The position numbers and the translations under genes are program-made. 64,000 bases of DNA from Paracoccaceae bacterium. Lineage in GTDB: Bacteria > Pseudomonadota > Alphaproteobacteria > Rhodobacterales > Rhodobacteraceae. The stretch's first letter is position 1. The number at the start of each line of letters is the position of its first letter. Below, piece after piece: positions 8,638 through 17,615 of the stretch. The stretch is taken from positions 1 to 64,000 of the forward strand of contig WOUW01000002.1 in the NCBI GenBank assembly GCA_009773055.1, read 5' to 3'. The notes under the pieces were generated by a model. That model saw nothing but the letters and a program-made list of their open reading frames with translations. It searched no databases and was not told the origin of the DNA.

Positions 8638-11044
8638 CCCTCCGCACTGCCATCAGCACCCGCTCTGCCGTCGCCGGAGCATCCAGTGCCGGATAGACCG
8701 ACCCATCCCCGCACGCCGCCACCGCATCCGACAGCGCATACAGCGCCGAGATCCCCAGCATGAACGGCGGCTCCCCCACCGCCTTGGACTTGCCCACCGC
8801 ATCCTCCCGATTAGGCTTGCCCCACAGCGCCACGTTGAACACGTCAGGCCGGTCAGAACAGGCCGGGATCTTGTAGGTGCTGGGCGCGTGCGTCGAAAGC
8901 CGTCCCTTCCCGTCCCACACAAGCTCCTCGGTCGTCAGCCAGCCCGCCCCCTGCACATAAGCCCCTTCCACCTGGCCCATATCCAAAGCCGGGTTCAGCG
9001 AGGTCCCGGTGTCGTGCAGCAGATCCGCCCGCAAAATCCGGTTCTCCCCGGTCAGCCGGTCAATCACCACTTCGGTCACCGCCGCCCCATAGGCGAAGTA
9101 GAAGAACGGCCGCCCCGTCCCCTTCACCCGATCCCAGATAATCTTCGGCGTCGCGTAATACCCGGTCGAGGACAGCGACACCCGCGCCTGATAGGCCCAG
9201 GCTACCACCCGCGCCCAGTCATAGACCTCGCCCGCAACCTTCACCGTCCCATCCACGAACTTCACCGTGGACGGCTTCACCTGATGCTTCTCGGCAATGA
9301 ACTCTGCCAGCCGTCCGCGAATGGTCTCCGCAGCCGCCTTCGCCGCCATCCCGTTCAGGTCCGACCCCGAGGACGCCGCCGTGGCCGAGGTGTTCGGCAC
9401 CTTACCGGTATCCGTCGCCGTGATCTTCACCAGCCCCACATCGACCCCAAAGACCGACGCCGTCACCTGCGCCACCTTCTGGAACAGCCCCTGTCCCATC
9501 TCGGTCCCGCCGTGGTTCAGCGCGATGGACCCGTCCTGATAGACATGCACCAGGGCCCCCGCCTGGTTCAGCCAGGTCAGCGTGAACGAAATCCCGAACT
9601 TCACTGGCGTCAGCGCGATTCCCCGCTTCAGCACCGGCGACCGCTTGTTCCACTCCGCGATCTCCGCCTTCCGCGCCCGGTAGTCGCTGGTCCGCTCCAA
9701 CTCCGCCACCAGCTCATGCCCGATGAAATCCTCCACCGGCATATGGTACGGCGTCGTCTGCACCCGCCCATCCGGCGGCAGGTCATGCGACCCCACCGGA
9801 AGCGCCGCCCCGCGTGACGTCAAGTCGTCCCCACTCGCGGCTTTCTTCTGTTCCCAAATATCCTCTGGGGGTCCGGGGGGCGAAGCGCCCCCGGGGGTGG
9901 CCATCCCGCGATAGAAGTTGGCCTTGCGCACCTCCAGCGGCTCACGGCCCACCACGAAGGCCACATGGTCCATCACCCGTTCGATCCCCACCATCCCCTG
10001 AGGGCCCCCGAACCCGCGATAGGCCGTGGCACTGCAGGTGTTGGTCTTCAGCCGATGCGACTCAATCCGGATGTGCGGCAGGTGATAGCAGTTGTCCGCA
10101 TGCAGCATCGCCCGGTCTGCCACGGGCAAGCTCAGGTCCTGAGACCAGCCGCAGCGGAAGAGATGCGTGAATTCCAGCCCAAGGATGCGGCCCTCGCCGT
10201 CCACCCCAGCCCGGTACAAAATCCGCAGATCATGCCGCTTCCCTGTAATGACCATGTCGTCATCCCGGTCATAGCGCATCCGGCAGGGCCGCCCCGTCAG
10301 ACGCGCCGCCACCGCACAGGCAATCGCCAAAGCGTTCCCCTGAGACTCCTTGCCCCCGAATCCCCCACCCATCCGCCGCACTTCCACGCGAACGGAACTC
10401 ATCGGCAGATGCAAAGCATGCGCCACCTTGTGCTGCACTTCCGTCGGATGCTGGGTCGAGGAATGGACAACCATGTCGCCCCCCTCCTGCGGCAGCGCCG
10501 CCGCGACCTGCCCCTCCAGATAGAAGTGCTCCTGACCGCCAACCTCGAACGATCCCTCCACGACGCGCGCAGCCGTCTCGATGGCGCGGGAAGCATCCCC
10601 CTTCGCCCAGATCACCGGCCCCTGCTCGAACCGGCTGTTCGCCGCCAGCGCCTCGTCCACCGTCAGCAGCGCAGGCAACTCACGATAGGACACCTTCCCC
10701 AGCCGCGCTGCCTTCCGCGCCGCCAAGTGGCTGTCCGCCACCACCAGAAACACCGGCTGCCCGACGTAGTGGACCATGCCCACGGCAAGCAATGGCTCGT
10801 CATGCGCCGAGGGCGAGCAATCCGGCATGTCCGGCAAATCTTCCGCCGACAGCACCGCCACCACGCCCGGCGCAGACCGCACTGCTGACAAATCCACCCC
10901 TGTGATCTCGCCATGCGCGACCGAAGACAGCCCGAACGCCAGATGCAGCGCATTCGCCGGGAACGACAGATCGTCGATGTACCGCGCCTGCCCGGTCACA
11001 TGCAGCGGCGCCGCGTCATGCGGCAAGGGTTTGCCCATGCTCAT
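8624..11044 (-). CDS. xdhB: Xanthine dehydrogenase molybdopterin-binding subunit
   Basis: An 806-residue large subunit that hydroxylates hypoxanthine and xanthine to urate at the Mo centre. Family motifs in order: GQEHFYLEGQVAAA, RMGGGFGGKESQ (near 229), TAYRGFGGPQGM (near 340; its Arg binds substrate) and GEPPFMLGISALY near the C-terminus with the catalytic Glu. The start overlaps the xdhA stop by ATGA. Odd: a GC-rich dispersed repeat encodes TPGGASPPGPPEDIWEQKKA (near residues 383-402) between KANFYRG and TPYHMPVEDF; it makes this subunit longer than the roughly 777 residues I recall for R. capsulatus XdhB. Confidence 0.95.
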   Translation of the reverse strand: MSMGKPLPHDAAPLHVTGQARYIDDLSFPANALHLAFGLSSVAHGEITGVDLSAVRSAPGVVAVLSAEDLPDMPDCSPSAHDEPLLAVGMVHYVGQPVFLVVADSHLAARKAARLGKVSYRELPALLTVDEALAANSRFEQGPVIWAKGDASRAIETAARVVEGSFEVGGQEHFYLEGQVAAALPQEGGDMVVHSSTQHPTEVQHKVAHALHLPMSSVRVEVRRMGGGFGGKESQGNALAIACAVAARLTGRPCRMRYDRDDDMVITGKRHDLRILYRAGVDGEGRILGLEFTHLFRCGWSQDLSLPVADRAMLHADNCYHLPHIRIESHRLKTNTCSATAYRGFGGPQGMVGIERVMDHVAFVVGREPLEVRKANFYRGMATPGGASPPGPPEDIWEQKKAASGDDLTSRGAALPVGSHDLPPDGRVQTTPYHMPVEDFIGHELVAELERTSDYRARKAEIAEWNKRSPVLKRGIALTPVKFGISFTLTWLNQAGALVHVYQDGSIALNHGGTEMGQGLFQKVAQVTASVFGVDVGLVKITATDTGKVPNTSATAASSGSDLNGMAAKAAAETIRGRLAEFIAEKHQVKPSTVKFVDGTVKVAGEVYDWARVVAWAYQARVSLSSTGYYATPKIIWDRVKGTGRPFFYFAYGAAVTEVVIDRLTGENRILRADLLHDTGTSLNPALDMGQVEGAYVQGAGWLTTEELVWDGKGRLSTHAPSTYKIPACSDRPDVFNVALWGKPNREDAVGKSKAVGEPPFMLGISALYALSDAVAACGDGSVYPALDAPATAERVLMAVRRVERV
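9841..9900. repeat. Rhodobacteraceae-type dispersed repeat, copy A (inside xdhB)
   Basis: CTTTCTTCTGTTCCCAAATATCC followed by a strong hairpin CCGGGGGGCGAAGCGCCCCCGG. Related copies lie at 30135-30183 and 32552-32597, both intergenic. This one is translated in frame on the minus strand within xdhB. Confidence 0.8.
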
Positions 11045-12417
11045 GGCGTCACCTCCAGCACCGACACCGGCACGCCGTTCAGGTCATGGAAATACCGCCG
11101 CATCAGGTTCTGCGCCGTCAGCATCCGATACCCTGCCGAGGCCCGCATATCGGTCAGCGGAGCGAAATCTCCCGCCATCGCCTCCGCCGCATCCTCTACG
11201 GTCGTCTCGACCCACGGCTTCCCAACCATGGCCGCCTCGGCCAGGGACGCCCGCTTCGGCACCCCTGCCATCCCGCCGAATGCGATCCGGGCGGACGTCA
11301 CCACGCCCCCCTCGACCACCACATTGAAACACCCGCAAACCGCCGAGATATCCTGATCGAACCGCTTGGAAATCTTGTAGCACCGCAGGTCAGGCGCGAA
11401 CTCCGGGAACGACACCCCCGCCACGAACTCGCCGGGCCTCCGGTCCTGCTTGCGATACTCAAGGAAGAACGCCTCGAGGGGAATCGACCGCATCTCATCG
11501 CCCCGCCGCAGATGCAGCGTCGCCCCCAGCGCAATCAAAGCCGGCGGTCCGTCCCCGATGGGCGAGCCATTGGCGATATTCCCCCCAATCGTCGCCGCAT
11601 TGCGCACCTGCACCGACGCATAGCGCCGCAACAGCTCGCCAAACGAGGGCAACCGCTCCGCAACCGCATCGCGCAGCGCGCTGATCGTGACACAAGCGCC
11701 GACATGCAGCTGCCCGCCCTGCACCTCGATTCCCTTGAGGTCCTCGACGCCATTCAGGAACGCCACCGGCCGCAAATCGCGAAGCTGCTTTGTCACCCAA
11801 AGCCCTACGTCCGTCGCCCCGGCTACCAGCACCGCATCGGGGTTGGCCAGATACCATTCGGCCAGCGCGTCGGAGTCCGCAGGCCGGAACACCCCCGCCT
11901 CTCCCGCCGCGAACCCGGCCACCGCCGCCCGATCCGCTGTCATCCACTCCGGCACAGCCTCGCCCGCCGCCGCCTCTGCCGCCCGCACGATGGGCGCATA
12001 CCCCGTGCACCGGCACAGGTTCCCTGCCAGTTGGTCATCGTGATCCGTGGCGCCATTCAGATGCGCCACGGCCATGCTGACCACGAACCCCGGCGTGCAG
12101 AACCCGCACTGCGACCCATGATGCGCGACCATCGCCGCCTGCACCGGATGCATCTCGCCATCAGGCCCTGAGACACCCTCGACCGTCCGCACCGCCTTTC
12201 CATGCAGCTGCGGCAGGAACAGGATGCAGGCGTTCAGCGCCTTCGACCCTTCGGCATCGGTGACCATCACCGTGCAGGCCCCGCAGTCGCCCTCGTTGCA
12301 GCCTTCCTTGGTGCCGCGCAGGCCCCGCGTGTCACGCAGCCAGTCCAGCAGGGTCCGCGTCGGGGCTTCCCCTTCGATGCGAACCGGCGTTCCGTTCAAC
12401 AGAAACGCTATGCTCAT
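11041..12417 (-). CDS. xdhA: Xanthine dehydrogenase small subunit (2x[2Fe-2S], FAD)
   Basis: A 458-residue electron-transfer subunit. The N-terminal plant-type ferredoxin has CNEGDCGAC (from residue 40); the second [2Fe-2S] domain has QCGFCTPGF and NLCRCTGY. The FAD domain starts near residue 165 with AGATDVGLWVTKQ and includes RNAATIGGNIANGSPIGD; the CO-dehydrogenase flavoprotein C-terminal domain follows. It takes electrons from the Mo centre to NAD+. First gene of the seven-gene purine operon; the 297-bp gap upstream should hold its promoter. Confidence 0.95.
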   Translation of the reverse strand: MSIAFLLNGTPVRIEGEAPTRTLLDWLRDTRGLRGTKEGCNEGDCGACTVMVTDAEGSKALNACILFLPQLHGKAVRTVEGVSGPDGEMHPVQAAMVAHHGSQCGFCTPGFVVSMAVAHLNGATDHDDQLAGNLCRCTGYAPIVRAAEAAAGEAVPEWMTADRAAVAGFAAGEAGVFRPADSDALAEWYLANPDAVLVAGATDVGLWVTKQLRDLRPVAFLNGVEDLKGIEVQGGQLHVGACVTISALRDAVAERLPSFGELLRRYASVQVRNAATIGGNIANGSPIGDGPPALIALGATLHLRRGDEMRSIPLEAFFLEYRKQDRRPGEFVAGVSFPEFAPDLRCYKISKRFDQDISAVCGCFNVVVEGGVVTSARIAFGGMAGVPKRASLAEAAMVGKPWVETTVEDAAEAMAGDFAPLTDMRASAGYRMLTAQNLMRRYFHDLNGVPVSVLEVTP

Positions 12418-12714
12418 TCGTCAGTCCGCCGCGGTCTCCCCGGTTGGAGCAGTCTGCGTGGTCGCCCGATGCGGCGTAAAGCGACCCACGCGCCCCTTGT
12501 ATATTTATCAGTCCATCAAGCGCGGCCCTGCGATTCAAGGCAAGAACAAACTCGTCGGGAAAAGACGAAGCTGTTTTCATGATTTGCCGAAAATTCGGGC
12601 GCCTGAAGCCGCCATCCAGCGCAATGACGCAGGGTAAGGCATCCCCTACTCGCCACCGCGAGCGCTTGGGACTATTCGCTCTTCACCACTTTATTCTTCG
12701 TATGGATAATTCAA
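12418..12714. other. Divergent intergenic region between xdhA and the DUF2269 gene
   Basis: A 297-bp gap with no convincing ORF. It is locally AT-richer (GTATATTTATCAG near 12497; TTTATTCTTCGTATGGATAATTC just before 12715) and must contain promoters for both divergent units. ORF-track entries here have unnatural composition. No clear purine-regulator palindrome was recognised. Confidence 0.5.
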
Positions 12715-13254
12715 ATGGATCTCGCAATCCTCCTCAAGTTCGCCCACGTCATCGCTGCTGTCCTCTGGGTCGGTGGCGGTTTCACCATGATCATCGCAGG
12801 CATTGTCCTTGCCGGTCGTTCGACTGCCGAGACGCAGCTTGCCGTGGTCCGCGCCACGGTGCTTCTGGCGCCGCGGCTCTTTGTCCCGTTCAGCGTTTTC
12901 ACGCTGGCCTCGGGTGTTGCGCTCCTGTTCATCGCCGGTTGGGGCTGGCAACCCTTCACCGTCCTCGGCCTTGCGGGAGTGGTCTTCACCGCAGCTTTTG
13001 GCGCCCTTGTCCTCGGCCCGTCCTGTGAACGCGCCCTGAAGCTGGCCGACACCCACGGGGCCGAGGCGGCGATCCCCTCGCTCCGCCGCGTCCAGCGCGT
13101 GGCGATGATGGACTACGCCGTCCAGTTCGCCATCATCTTCCTGATGGTCGTGAAACCCAGCTGGAGCGATTTTGCCGTTTTCGGCGGCATCGCCTCGATC
13201 ATCGTCCTGGCCGCTCTGGCCGCGCTGCGCCCGATCCCGCGCGTGACCATCTAA
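12715..13254 (+). CDS. DUF2269-family integral membrane protein
   Basis: A 179-residue hydrophobic protein with four or more transmembrane segments: LLKFAHVIAAVLWVGGGFTMIIAG, LFVPFSVFTLASGVALLFIAG, FTVLGLAGVVFTAAFGALVLG, and two near the C-terminus. The HVIAAVLWVGG opening, with a His in the first helix, is typical of the DUF2269/CopD-like fold. No Shine-Dalgarno site is visible before the ATG. Function unknown; membrane redox or metal-related roles have been suggested for similar folds only by analogy. Confidence 0.75.
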   Translation: MDLAILLKFAHVIAAVLWVGGGFTMIIAGIVLAGRSTAETQLAVVRATVLLAPRLFVPFSVFTLASGVALLFIAGWGWQPFTVLGLAGVVFTAAFGALVLGPSCERALKLADTHGAEAAIPSLRRVQRVAMMDYAVQFAIIFLMVVKPSWSDFAVFGGIASIIVLAALAALRPIPRVTI

Positions 13255-13295
13255 GGGGTCTTCCCCCACCGCGCCGGGCCGGGTAACCCTATCCC

Positions 13296-16200
13296 ATGCC
13301 CGGCGCACATCCCCGATACGTTCACCTTCGCACCCACACTGAACACTCGCTTCTCGAAGGCGCAGTGCCGGTGAAAAAGCTGGTCGACCTCTGCGTCAAG
13401 GCGCAGATGCCCGCCGTCGCCGTGACCGACACGAACAACATGTTCGCAGCACTTGAGTTCTCCGTCACCGCGGTGGGGGCAGGGGTCCAGCCCATCATCG
13501 GCTGCCAGATCTCCATCGCCCACGACCCTGCCCAGCCTGGTGAAAAGCCCCGGTCCCCTGCGCCAATCGTTTTGCTGGCCCAGGACGAACAGGGCTATAT
13601 GAACCTGATGCGGCTCAACACCCGGCTTTACATCGACGGGTCAATGACCGGCTCTGCAAATCTGCCGCAAGTGACCCTCGGCGAGTTGGCCCAGAACGCC
13701 GACGGCATCATCTGCCTGACCGGCGGCCCGGAAGGCCCCCTCGGCCGTTTCCACGCGACTGGCCAGCAGGCCAAGGCCCGCGCAATCCTCGAACGTCTTG
13801 CCGCGATCTATCCGAACCGCCTCTATGTCGAACTGCAACGCCATCCCGGCCCGGGCGGGGCGCTGCCGGAACACGAGGCGCTTGCCGAACGCGGTGCCAT
13901 CGACCTGGCTTATGAACTGGGCCTGCCCATCGTTGCAACCAACGACGTCTACTTCCCAAAGACCGAGATGTATGAGGCGCACGACGCCCTGATCTGCATC
14001 GCCGAGGGGGCTTACGTCGACCAGCAGCAGCCCCGCCGCCGCCTGACGCCGCAGCACTATTTCAAGTCCGAATCCGAGATGGCCGCCCTGTTCGCCGACT
14101 TGCCCGAAGCGCTTGAAAACACCATCGAGATCGCGAAGCGCTGCGCCTACGCCGTCCAGAAGCGCAAGCCGATCCTGCCGAAATTCGCCGATGACGAGGT
14201 GAACGAACTTCGCCGTCAGGCCAACGAAGGCTTGCAGGCCCGCCTCAAGGTGATCCCCCATTCCGCCACGCCCGAGGACTACCAGGCCCGCCTCGATTTC
14301 GAGCTTGGGATCATCGAAAAGATGGGCTTCCCCGGCTATTTCCTGATCGTGGCCGACTTCATCAAATGGGCCAAGGATCACAACATCCCTGTCGGTCCGG
14401 GCCGGGGTTCGGGGGCCGGTTCTCTTGTCGCCTATGCGCTGACGATCACCGACCTTGACCCTTTGCGCTATGCGCTTCTGTTCGAACGCTTCCTGAACCC
14501 CGAACGCGTCTCGATGCCCGACTTCGACATCGACTTCTGCATGGACCGCCGGGAAGAGGTGATCACTTACGTCCAGAACCGCTATGGCCGCGACAAGGTG
14601 GCCCAGATCATCACCTTCGGTGCGCTTCTGTCCAAGGCCGCCGTGCGCGACGTTGGCCGCGTGCTGCAAATGTCCTACGGCCACGTCGACAAGCTGTCGA
14701 AGATGATCCCGGTCGAAGGCGTCAAACCCGTCAGCATCACCAAGGCGCTGGCCGACGAACCCCGCCTCCGCGAGGCCGCGAAGGAAGAGGTCGTCAAACG
14801 CCTCCTCGACTATGCCGAAAAGATCGAAGGCCTCTACCGCAACGCCTCCACCCACGCCGCAGGCGTGGTGATCGGCGACCGCCCCTTGGACCAACTGGTC
14901 CCCCTCTACCGCGACCCGCGTTCGGACATGCCTGCCACCCAGTTCAACATGAAATGGGTCGAAGCTGCGGGTCTGGTGAAGTTCGACTTCCTCGGGTTGA
15001 AGACCCTGACCGTGATCCAGAACGCGATGGACCTCCTCGCCCTGCGCGGCATCAGCTTCGACATCAACCTGATCCCGCTCGATGACAAGCCGTCCTACGA
15101 CCTCTACGCCGCCGCCAAGACCGTTGCCGTCTTCCAGGTGGAAAGCTCGGGCATGATGGACGCGCTCCGGCGCATGAAACCCACCTGCATCGAGGATATC
15201 GTCGCCCTCGTGGCCCTCTATCGCCCCGGCCCGATGGAGAACATCCCGACCTACTGCGAGGTGAAGAATGGCCTCCGCGATCTGGAATCGATCCACCCGA
15301 CCATCGACCACATCCTTGCCGAAACCCAGGGCATCATCGTCTACCAGGAACAGGTGATGCAGATCGCGCAGGTCATGGCGGGCTACTCCCTTGGCGGTGC
15401 CGACCTTCTCCGCCGCGCAATGGGCAAGAAGAACCCCGAGGAAATGGCCCGCGAACGCCCCAAGTTCATCGAAGGCGCGAAGGCCACCCACAATATCCCG
15501 GCGGCCAAGGCGGGCGAGGTGTTCGACCTCCTCGAAAAGTTCGCCAACTACGGCTTCAACAAGTCCCACGCCGCCGCCTATGCCGTGGTCAGCTACCAGA
15601 CCGCCTACCTCAAGGCCAACTACCCCGCCGAGTTCATGGCGGCCGTGATGAACTGCGATATTCACCTCACCGACAAGCTCGCCGTCTACAAACGTGAGGT
15701 CGACAAGCTTGGCCTGAAAACCGTCGCCCCCTGCGTCAACGCCAGCCTCGCCACATTCACCGTCCGCGACGGCGCGATCGTCTACGGACTTGGCGCGCTG
15801 AAAAACGTGGGCGTCGACGCGATGCAGCTGATCGTCACCGCGCGGCAAGACAAACCCTTCGCCACCCTCTTCGACTTCGCCCGCCGCGTGGACCTCAAGC
15901 GCATCGGCAAGCGCCCCCTCGAAATGCTGGCCCGCGCCGGCGCGTTCGACCAGCTCGACTCCAACCGCGCCCGCGTGTTCGAGGCGCTCGACCCCCTCGT
16001 CGCCTACTCCGCCGCGATCCACGAAGCTCAGGCCTCCTCGCAAGTCTCGCTTTTCGGCAGCGCCGGGGCCGACATCCCCGAACCCCGGCTGCCGTTCCGC
16101 GACGACTGGCTTGCCGTTGAACGCCTGGCGCAGGAACACCAGGCTGTCGGCTTCTACCTTTCCGGCCACCCCCTCGACGACTACATGTCAGCCCTCCGCC

Positions 16201-16742
16201 GAAAGGGTGTCGAGACGCTCGCCCAGGTTACCCTCAAGGCAGAACGCGGCCCCTGCATCGCGAAACTCGCCGGGTCGGTGTCATCGCGACAGGAGCGCAA
16301 GTCCGCCCGCGGCAACCGTTTTGCTTTCGTCCAGCTCTCCGACCCGACCGGCCTATACGAAGTCACCTGCTTCTCCGAAGTGCTGGAAGCTTCGCGCGAT
16401 TTCCTTGATGCCGGGCAGAACGTCGTCCTGACGGTCAAGGCGGAACTGGAAGGCGAAAGCCTCAAGCTTCTGGCGCAGTCGGTCGCGCCCATCGACGCTG
16501 TTGCCGCTCAGGCCGGGGCCGCCGATTTGCGCATCCACCTCAGCCGACCCGAGGCTGTCGTCTCGCTCGCAGCCCTTCTGGCCCGGGTCGAAGGCCGCAC
16601 CCGCGCCGCGATCACGCTTTGCGTCACTGATGCCCAGGGCCGCGAAGTCGACATTGCGCTTCCCGACACCTACCCGATCACCCCACAGATCAAGGGCGCG
16701 ATCAAGGCAGTGCAGGGAGTGATGGCGGTCGAGGAAATCTGA
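13296..16742 (+). CDS. dnaE: DNA polymerase III subunit alpha
   Basis: A 1148-residue replicative polymerase, close to the roughly 1160 of E. coli. The N-terminal PHP domain begins YVHLRTHTEHSLLEGAV. The polymerase core includes VGPGRGSGAGSLVAY (near 367) and MPDFDIDFCMDRR (near 407) with catalytic Asp residues, then YNASTHAAGVVIG and the YGFNKSHAAAYAVVSYQTAY finger motif (near 755). HhH and OB-fold regions follow (SSRQERKSARGNRFAFVQL). It extends DNA as the core of Pol III. It starts 41 bp after the DUF2269 gene. Confidence 0.97.
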   Translation: MPGAHPRYVHLRTHTEHSLLEGAVPVKKLVDLCVKAQMPAVAVTDTNNMFAALEFSVTAVGAGVQPIIGCQISIAHDPAQPGEKPRSPAPIVLLAQDEQGYMNLMRLNTRLYIDGSMTGSANLPQVTLGELAQNADGIICLTGGPEGPLGRFHATGQQAKARAILERLAAIYPNRLYVELQRHPGPGGALPEHEALAERGAIDLAYELGLPIVATNDVYFPKTEMYEAHDALICIAEGAYVDQQQPRRRLTPQHYFKSESEMAALFADLPEALENTIEIAKRCAYAVQKRKPILPKFADDEVNELRRQANEGLQARLKVIPHSATPEDYQARLDFELGIIEKMGFPGYFLIVADFIKWAKDHNIPVGPGRGSGAGSLVAYALTITDLDPLRYALLFERFLNPERVSMPDFDIDFCMDRREEVITYVQNRYGRDKVAQIITFGALLSKAAVRDVGRVLQMSYGHVDKLSKMIPVEGVKPVSITKALADEPRLREAAKEEVVKRLLDYAEKIEGLYRNASTHAAGVVIGDRPLDQLVPLYRDPRSDMPATQFNMKWVEAAGLVKFDFLGLKTLTVIQNAMDLLALRGISFDINLIPLDDKPSYDLYAAAKTVAVFQVESSGMMDALRRMKPTCIEDIVALVALYRPGPMENIPTYCEVKNGLRDLESIHPTIDHILAETQGIIVYQEQVMQIAQVMAGYSLGGADLLRRAMGKKNPEEMARERPKFIEGAKATHNIPAAKAGEVFDLLEKFANYGFNKSHAAAYAVVSYQTAYLKANYPAEFMAAVMNCDIHLTDKLAVYKREVDKLGLKTVAPCVNASLATFTVRDGAIVYGLGALKNVGVDAMQLIVTARQDKPFATLFDFARRVDLKRIGKRPLEMLARAGAFDQLDSNRARVFEALDPLVAYSAAIHEAQASSQVSLFGSAGADIPEPRLPFRDDWLAVERLAQEHQAVGFYLSGHPLDDYMSALRRKGVETLAQVTLKAERGPCIAKLAGSVSSRQERKSARGNRFAFVQLSDPTGLYEVTCFSEVLEASRDFLDAGQNVVLTVKAELEGESLKLLAQSVAPIDAVAAQAGAADLRIHLSRPEAVVSLAALLARVEGRTRAAITLCVTDAQGREVDIALPDTYPITPQIKGAIKAVQGVMAVEEI

Positions 16743-16831
16743 CCTCCGACCCGATTCGATCAGCCAGATAGTCAAACGTCCACTCAGGCCAAGCTTGGAC
16801 AGGGCAGGGTCTGCATTGAACTTCTGGTTAC

Positions 16832-16861
16832 TGTAGACAACATGTATTATGAAAGTCTACA
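16832..16861. promoter_or_regulatory. Probable GntR operator (inverted repeat)
   Basis: TGTAGAC-N16-GTCTACA, a perfect 7-bp inverted repeat directly before the GntR gene. Each arm lies in a TGTAGACA-like half site, similar to the TNGTNNNACNA-type sites of FCD-class GntR regulators. Autoregulation of the downstream catabolic genes is inferred. If translation began at ATG 16842 the operator would overlap the coding region; GTG 16893 places it upstream. Confidence 0.55.
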
Positions 16862-16892
16862 AAGTCCCGACTCACCCGGCAGGATGGCACCC

Positions 16893-17615
16893 GTGGACAT
16901 CGACCCGCGCAGCAAGAAGACGCTTTGCCTGGAAGACCTGCGCCGCAGGGTTCTAACTCAGGCGCTGGAACCGGGCGTCTATATGGACGAAACGGAGCTT
17001 TCGGAAATTTACGGCATATCCCGCCCGCCCCTGCGCGAGGTGCTGCGCCAGTTGGCCGGTGAAGGCTATGTTGTCCTGCACGAAAACCGGGGCGCGCAGG
17101 TCGCGCCGATGACCCACAAGACCCTGCGCAACTTCTTCGTCGCCGCCCCGATGATCTATGCCGCCACCACGAGACTGGCCGCCGAGCATGCGACTGCGGC
17201 CCAGATCGTCCGTCTCAAGGAATGCCAATGGGCCTTCCGGCAGGCGATCAAGTCCGGCGACGCCGCAGAACGCGCTCTTGGCAACGAACGCTTTCACTCG
17301 CTGATCGGCGAAATGGCCGACAACGAATACCTGACGCCTTCTCTGCGCCGCCTGCTGATCGACCACACTCGCATCGGCATGACCTTCTACAACCCACGCA
17401 AATTGGCGCTTGCCCCGCAGCGCGAGCTTGCTGCCGACCAGCACGACCAGTTCATCGCCCTGATAGAGACCGGAGACGCCGACGCCGCCGCCGACCTCGC
17501 CGTCGCACATTGGGAGCTTTCCCGCGCCCAGATCGAAAGCTTCGTCACCCCCGACAGCATCACCATCCCCCTTGGCCGCGCGCCGGGGCAGGCAGAGACA
17601 GGAGGAGCCTCATGA
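16893..17615 (+). CDS. GntR-family transcriptional regulator (FCD class)
   Basis: About 240 residues. An N-terminal winged helix-turn-helix is visible (LSEIYGISRPPLREVLRQLAGEG then YVVLHENRGAQVAPM), followed by an all-helical FCD ligand domain (NERFHSLIGEMADN, DQHDQFIALIETGDADAAADLAVAHW). The GTG at 16893 follows GGCAGGA with good spacing; the track start ATG 16842 lacks a ribosome site and falls inside the inverted repeat. It overlaps the DapA-family gene by ATGA. It probably represses the four downstream genes until their substrate or an intermediate binds. Confidence 0.88.
   Translation: MDIDPRSKKTLCLEDLRRRVLTQALEPGVYMDETELSEIYGISRPPLREVLRQLAGEGYVVLHENRGAQVAPMTHKTLRNFFVAAPMIYAATTRLAAEHATAAQIVRLKECQWAFRQAIKSGDAAERALGNERFHSLIGEMADNEYLTPSLRRLLIDHTRIGMTFYNPRKLALAPQRELAADQHDQFIALIETGDADAAADLAVAHWELSRAQIESFVTPDSITIPLGRAPGQAETGGAS

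Noticed and set aside
12332-12580. 82-aa minus-strand ORF in the xdhA upstream gap
   Set aside because: Overlaps the xdhA start region in another frame; no ribosome site or domain.
13641-16169. 842-aa minus-strand ORF
   Set aside because: Antisense of dnaE; composition (Gly, Val, His, Glu repeats) is that of a GC-rich shadow frame.
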